Assembly: GCA_023231475.1 (NCBI GenBank)
Contig: JALJEE010002890.1
Span: 1-50,298, forward strand
Origin: Seison nebaliae
Taxonomy: Eukaryota; Rotifera; Pararotatoria; Seisonacea; Seisonidae
Length of the DNA stretch: 50,298 nt
Reading direction: 5' to 3'
The notes beneath the pieces were generated by a model that had not been told where the DNA came from, searched no databases, and saw only the letters and a list, made by a program, of their open reading frames with translations. The position numbers were made by a program, and so were the translations under genes. Shown one piece after another: positions 46,401 to 50,298 of this stretch. Each line of letters begins with the position of its first letter. The stretch's first letter is position 1.

Positions 46401-47984
46401 ATATATATATATATATATATATCTGCATACATCATTTACGTAAGCACATATGTTCTCCACTATCGTTTCTTCATTAAATATTCCACATAAAATTTTTGGA
46501 AATTCCATTCCTTCTTCTAAAATATGACAACAAACAATTTCTCTTCTTCCTAATATGCCACCATTTCGACCATCATTCACTCCCGACACATTCCTTTCTA
46601 ACACAACAAACTGGCGTTCTTCATCCAGTTCTATACTTTCTTCAAATCGTCCAAACAAATTCTTCGAGCTTCCTATGTTATCTCTCTGTGTCACGCACTT
46701 TTTAGATTAAATTGTCTTAATTTCGAACTTTCCCTTATTCCACCTTCCCTCTCATATCATATATATAATCACAAACAGCGATCTACCTATATATCTATAT
46801 ATTTATATACATGTCTCTATGTATGTATGCATTGTGTGTGCATACATATATGCACAAATCGTGCATTTCAAGTTCGCTCCAAATAATATCATATACATAA
46901 TATCATTCTCTTGTTGGTGACCTAAACTGCCCATTATTCCTCATATTTATATTGAACATTCTTTAACAAACATCACTGGTCCAGACATATTATCTAAGAA
47001 TTGGTGACAGCACAAAATTGATAACTCGTACATTCTACTTGATGCATCAATATTCGCTAATCGTCCATTTCCTCAACACATTCATAATGAAAGAATATTC
47101 TTTCCCATAAATTTGACATAATATTCCCTCGACAAATCACAGGTTGAAATTACCATTAACAAAATTATTATTCAAATTCTTTATTTCAATAGAAACTATT
47201 CATTTCGATTCCATGGAATTTATTCCAAGAAATACACAATTATATTAATCTCTCAAAATTAGATTTATGAAAATTATTTAAATTCTTCCACAAATCTCTC
47301 ATATTCATTCCACGGACCTCTTCCAATACATGTTATCACTCTCTCCTTTTAAATGACGAGCTTCCTCCTTTCTTTTGAGGTGTGTCACCATCACATTCCA
47401 ATGTGGACAAATCCTGAATTAATTTACAATTGTTAATCAAACAATTGCACCCCAAAGCATTCGCTTTGTCAGACTTTTAATTGGAAATATTCATAAAAGA
47501 AAACAAGTTTCTAGATATCAAATATTTTTTAAGTAAACAACTTTTATAATGTAGTTTCCTTCTCATAAATTTTGTATAAAATCAAAATATAATGTCATTA
47601 TCAAAATTAATTTAAATTCCAAATTGATCTAATTTGATGTTAACAAACCAAATTTGTAAATTTTGTTTTAAAAAAATTGTTGGATATTGTTAGAAAAATA
47701 AAATATTTTCAATGATCAAAAATAATGAAATAATGAGAAAATAAATTGATATTATAAGTCTGAAGAAAGAAAAAGATTTTAATTAAAAGAATGATAAAAA
47801 AACATCAAAAAATGCAGAAATTGCAATAATGAAAAATTAAATTTAAGCGTTCAAAATAATCAAAAAAAGAGATAATTCAATCTGCTTACTGTGTGTCGTG
47901 AGAGATATATATTATATATATAACGCGAAATAGAATTAGGTCGAATTTGAAAGAATTTGAATAATTTTCAAAAAAGATCTCAAG
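43458..47984. other. Long intergenic region
   Basis: Pyrimidine-rich and AT-rich DNA with no gene I can support. Frames of about 100 codons at 44266-44907 (plus) are made of C/T-rich sequence. A 116-codon minus frame at 46344-46694 contains an (AT)n microsatellite. The right end should carry the TACC promoter, with a TATA-rich run at about 47903-47922. Confidence 0.45.
46397..46423 (+). repeat. (AT)n microsatellite
   Basis: An uninterrupted AT dinucleotide run of about 12 copies is directly visible. Confidence 0.9.
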
Positions 47985-49681
47985 ATGAACATGGATATCT
48001 CAGACTTCAATCCATTTCAGTCAAAAACGAAACTTACCAATTCACCTGAACGTTCGACATTCCAAAATAATGAAATAAATTTCGACGACATCGAAGATCC
48101 ATTTAAACCGAGGAAGAACTTGTTAAATGATATCGAACAATCAATTCCCAATGATCTCACTATTGATGATATTGATATTAGTTTAAGTGGAGGTAAATAT
48201 ATTTTTTCTACTTTTATAATGTGCCGATCACATTTGTTTCAGATGAAACGATTATCACTGATGAAAATGATAAAGAGAATGAAGATGGAGAAGAACGGAC
48301 GAAGAATAAAGTTAGAAAAATTCTTCTCTTCCCCATAAACAGAATAGATAGGAAAGAAGAAATAGGATGATGCGGAAGAATTAATGGAAGATAACTTCAA
48401 TTGTTTATCTTGTTTACTGGCAATTAATTTATGCTAAGATCTCCTCCATCCAACATTATTCCACATCATTTTATAAATATTTCACATTGAATGAGTTAAG
48501 AATGGAAGATGTGAAGCGAACAACGATTCTTTGTCATCCCAAAATTAGGAGATACATTACTAATCGATATACTCAATTACATCTGGACAAAGTCTTTAAA
48601 TAAATTCTACACAACGTTCAATTATTTTAATTTCCAATCTCTTATTTCTATCAGATACAAATCGATCTTCGAGAATTAAATGAGAAAAAAGAAAGTGAAG
48701 AACATCAAGAAGTATTTGAAGATTGTACAGATGAAGTTGAAAACGTACAAGAATGTGTTGAAACTAAAGAAGAGAAGACAAATTTAGAAAATGGTGACAA
48801 TATTAACTATTCATTAAATGTTGATTATTCGTTTGGAAATATCGAACTAGAGAAACAAATTGAATGTTCTCAAGAACATAATAATGAAACTTCATTGGAG
48901 AAGACGTTGTTAAATAAATTAGAAAAATTAAAAAAAGAGAATGATTTCAAAGAAACCTTAATAGAAGAAAACACTGGAAATGGTCACGAAGATCTCCCAA
49001 AGTTTCCTCAATTTAATTCCTTCAAAATATTTTAATTATTCTTTTCTTTCTATCCAGAATCTTCGGAGAATATACGAATATTATTGAAAAAATGATCAAT
49101 GAAAGATTAATATTGCAAAGAAACCAAAAACATAACGTTTAATATTTCTATATATAAATAGGTGGAATAACAAATAAATCCGTCTAGATTGTATCTGTGA
49201 AGAAAAGTGTTATTAGTGTTTCTGATAAACTTAGTCAAATGGAAAATTACTTGAGAGAAGCATTGGAAAAGAAGAACAAACAAAGAAATATCTTGCAAAC
49301 TTATCGAGACGTTTAATATTTTGGAATTTTTCTTAAATTAATTCGATTTTAGACCGAAACAAATTTGTTAAAAGATAGAACGAGTATTCTCAATTGTATT
49401 CGAGATGGAAAGAATTCCATGAAACTAATTCAGAATGAAGCCAAACGAGAAATTGAGAAGTTCTTCTTTTTCATCAATTTATTGAAATTCATGTTGTTGG
49501 CAGAAATCAAATAATGGCAGAGAACCAGTTTGAAGAAGGCAGAAATACGATAAGTAAATTAGAATTTGTTATCGAAAAACGTAAAGTAAATCTCAATTCA
49601 TTAAAAGATAAAATATCTAATACTGAAGCAAAAATACAACGGTCATGTGAATTCCTAGAAAAACTGGTTGGCGATGGCTAA
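47985..49681 (+). CDS. tacc: TACC-family (transforming acidic coiled-coil) protein, 7 exons
   Basis: Exons 47985-48192, 48243-48310, 48655-49001, 49058-49136, 49188-49310, 49353-49459 and 49504-49681 join in perfect phase to 369 residues. The N-terminus has the TACC-style repeats NPFQSKTKLTNSP and FDDIEDPFKPRKNL. The middle is acidic. From about residue 190 on lies the coiled-coil TACC domain: FGEYTNIIEKMINER, then TYRDTETNLL (the family's YRKNEE-L), then IQNEAKREIEK, and a C-terminal helix SKLEFVIEKRKVNLNSLKD where the family has LE-x-x-EQK-x-x-E. TACC proteins bind XMAP215/ch-TOG and Aurora A at centrosomes and spindle microtubules. Introns are 42-56 bp except the second (344 bp). It is short for the family, closer to nematode TAC-1 than to fly D-TACC. 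Confidence 0.82.
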
Positions 49682-50298
49682 CATGGTAATATATATCAGC
49701 ATTTACGACATTCTCATATACACCGAACAAATAGAACGAATTCATTCTTCCCATCAAAAGAAACTTCGATCAAATTCAAAATATTATTAATTGAATAACA
49801 TATAGGTAAGGGGAATAATAGTAAAAGAATATTCCTACTAATAATGTCTATTCATAATCGACCATTGGTCAGACTAATTGATAAAAATTCAAATTATTCG
49901 TATAAATCGCTCATATGTTCAAAATGTTCAGCAATAACTTTTCGCATATTTACTTTGCTTTTTTTTTTCCAATACAAATAAATCTGAAGTCAAAAAGGTT
50001 TCATTGAAGTTTCCTGATGAGATTAAATGAAGCACTTTTTTAAACTTTATTCTATTGATAATAAATCGACTAATAATACTGTTTAATTTGAATTATATTT
50101 AATTTTGTAAGTTTATAATGATGCTGTTACTTTCACCCCGAATTACTTTCCCCCCGGAAAAAAATTGAAGAGAAAAATGAGATTTTAAGGGGTTTTTCCT
50201 CATTGAAAATAAGCGAACTAGGGTTCATTCGAAAGAGCATAAAATTCTTTTTCGAATGCATATCATATCATTTAAAAAAATTCAATATTAATATTAAA
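49682..50298. other. Downstream flank, AT-rich
   Basis: The TACC 3' UTR and the start of the next intergenic region. Nothing else is seen up to the window edge. Confidence 0.5.

Noticed and set aside
46344-46694. 116-codon minus-strand frame
   Set aside because: Runs through an (AT)n microsatellite giving an Ile-Tyr repeat and matches nothing. The first half is not obviously low-complexity, so I leave a small doubt.
1-50298. CRISPR arrays, bacterial operons, prophage or plasmid features
   Set aside because: Intron-bearing animal genes throughout; no regularly spaced repeats, ribosome binding sites or prokaryotic gene clusters are present.

Overview
The window is nuclear DNA from a small, AT-rich animal genome. 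Genes are split by very short introns (about 46-180 bp, most under 75 bp) with GT/AG ends. The products are metazoan: two rhodopsin-family peptide receptors, a Kv-channel beta subunit, an ERdj5-type ER chaperone, a TACC-family coiled-coil protein, C-type-lectin-like and Ig-like membrane proteins. An allatostatin-A/galanin-type receptor plus this compact AT-rich style points to an arthropod, and an acariform mite fits best. That placement is inference; no rRNA or mitochondrial marker is present.

Layout. 1-0.85 kb: reverse-transcriptase end of a LINE (minus). 1.28-2.96 kb: Ig-like/mucin-like type I membrane protein (minus, 3 exons). 3-6.4 kb: mostly non-coding, with one small secreted-peptide candidate. 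6.4-8.1 kb: double C-type-lectin-like membrane protein (plus). 8.27-10.02 kb: divergent GPCR (minus), tail-to-tail with it. 13.06-13.52 kb: a small two-exon single-pass membrane protein (minus). 14.0-16.75 kb: DNAJC10/ERdj5 (minus, 4 exons, ends HDEL). 18.4-28 kb: a transposon graveyard with two more copies of the same LINE family, each ending in a (TAA)n tail that itself supplies the stop codon, plus a probable BEL/Pao fossil. 28.67-31.27 kb: allatostatin-A-like receptor (plus). 32.2-33.5 kb: a decayed Ty3/gypsy pol (plus). 34.03-36.04 kb: two plus-strand genes 112 bp apart, the first fusing a 3-hydroxyacyl-CoA-dehydrogenase-type NAD-binding fold to a C3HC4 RING, the second a 4-exon coiled-coil protein. 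36.24-39.19 kb: a 982-residue disordered protein (minus). 41.1-43.46 kb: Kv-beta/Hyperkinetic (minus, 6 exons) with a very long C-terminal tail. 47.98-49.68 kb: a compact 7-exon TACC gene (plus).

The genes do not form a pathway; this is an ordinary animal neighbourhood. The item most likely to be new biology is the dehydrogenase-fold/RING fusion at 34.03 kb. Its nucleotide-binding glycine motif is kept, the catalytic His-x-x-Asn-Pro segment is altered and the C-terminal dehydrogenase domain is missing, so it looks like a metabolite- or NAD-sensing ubiquitin ligase rather than an enzyme. Exon joins were made by hand from splice signals and reading phase; family assignments come from recognising motifs, not from searches.
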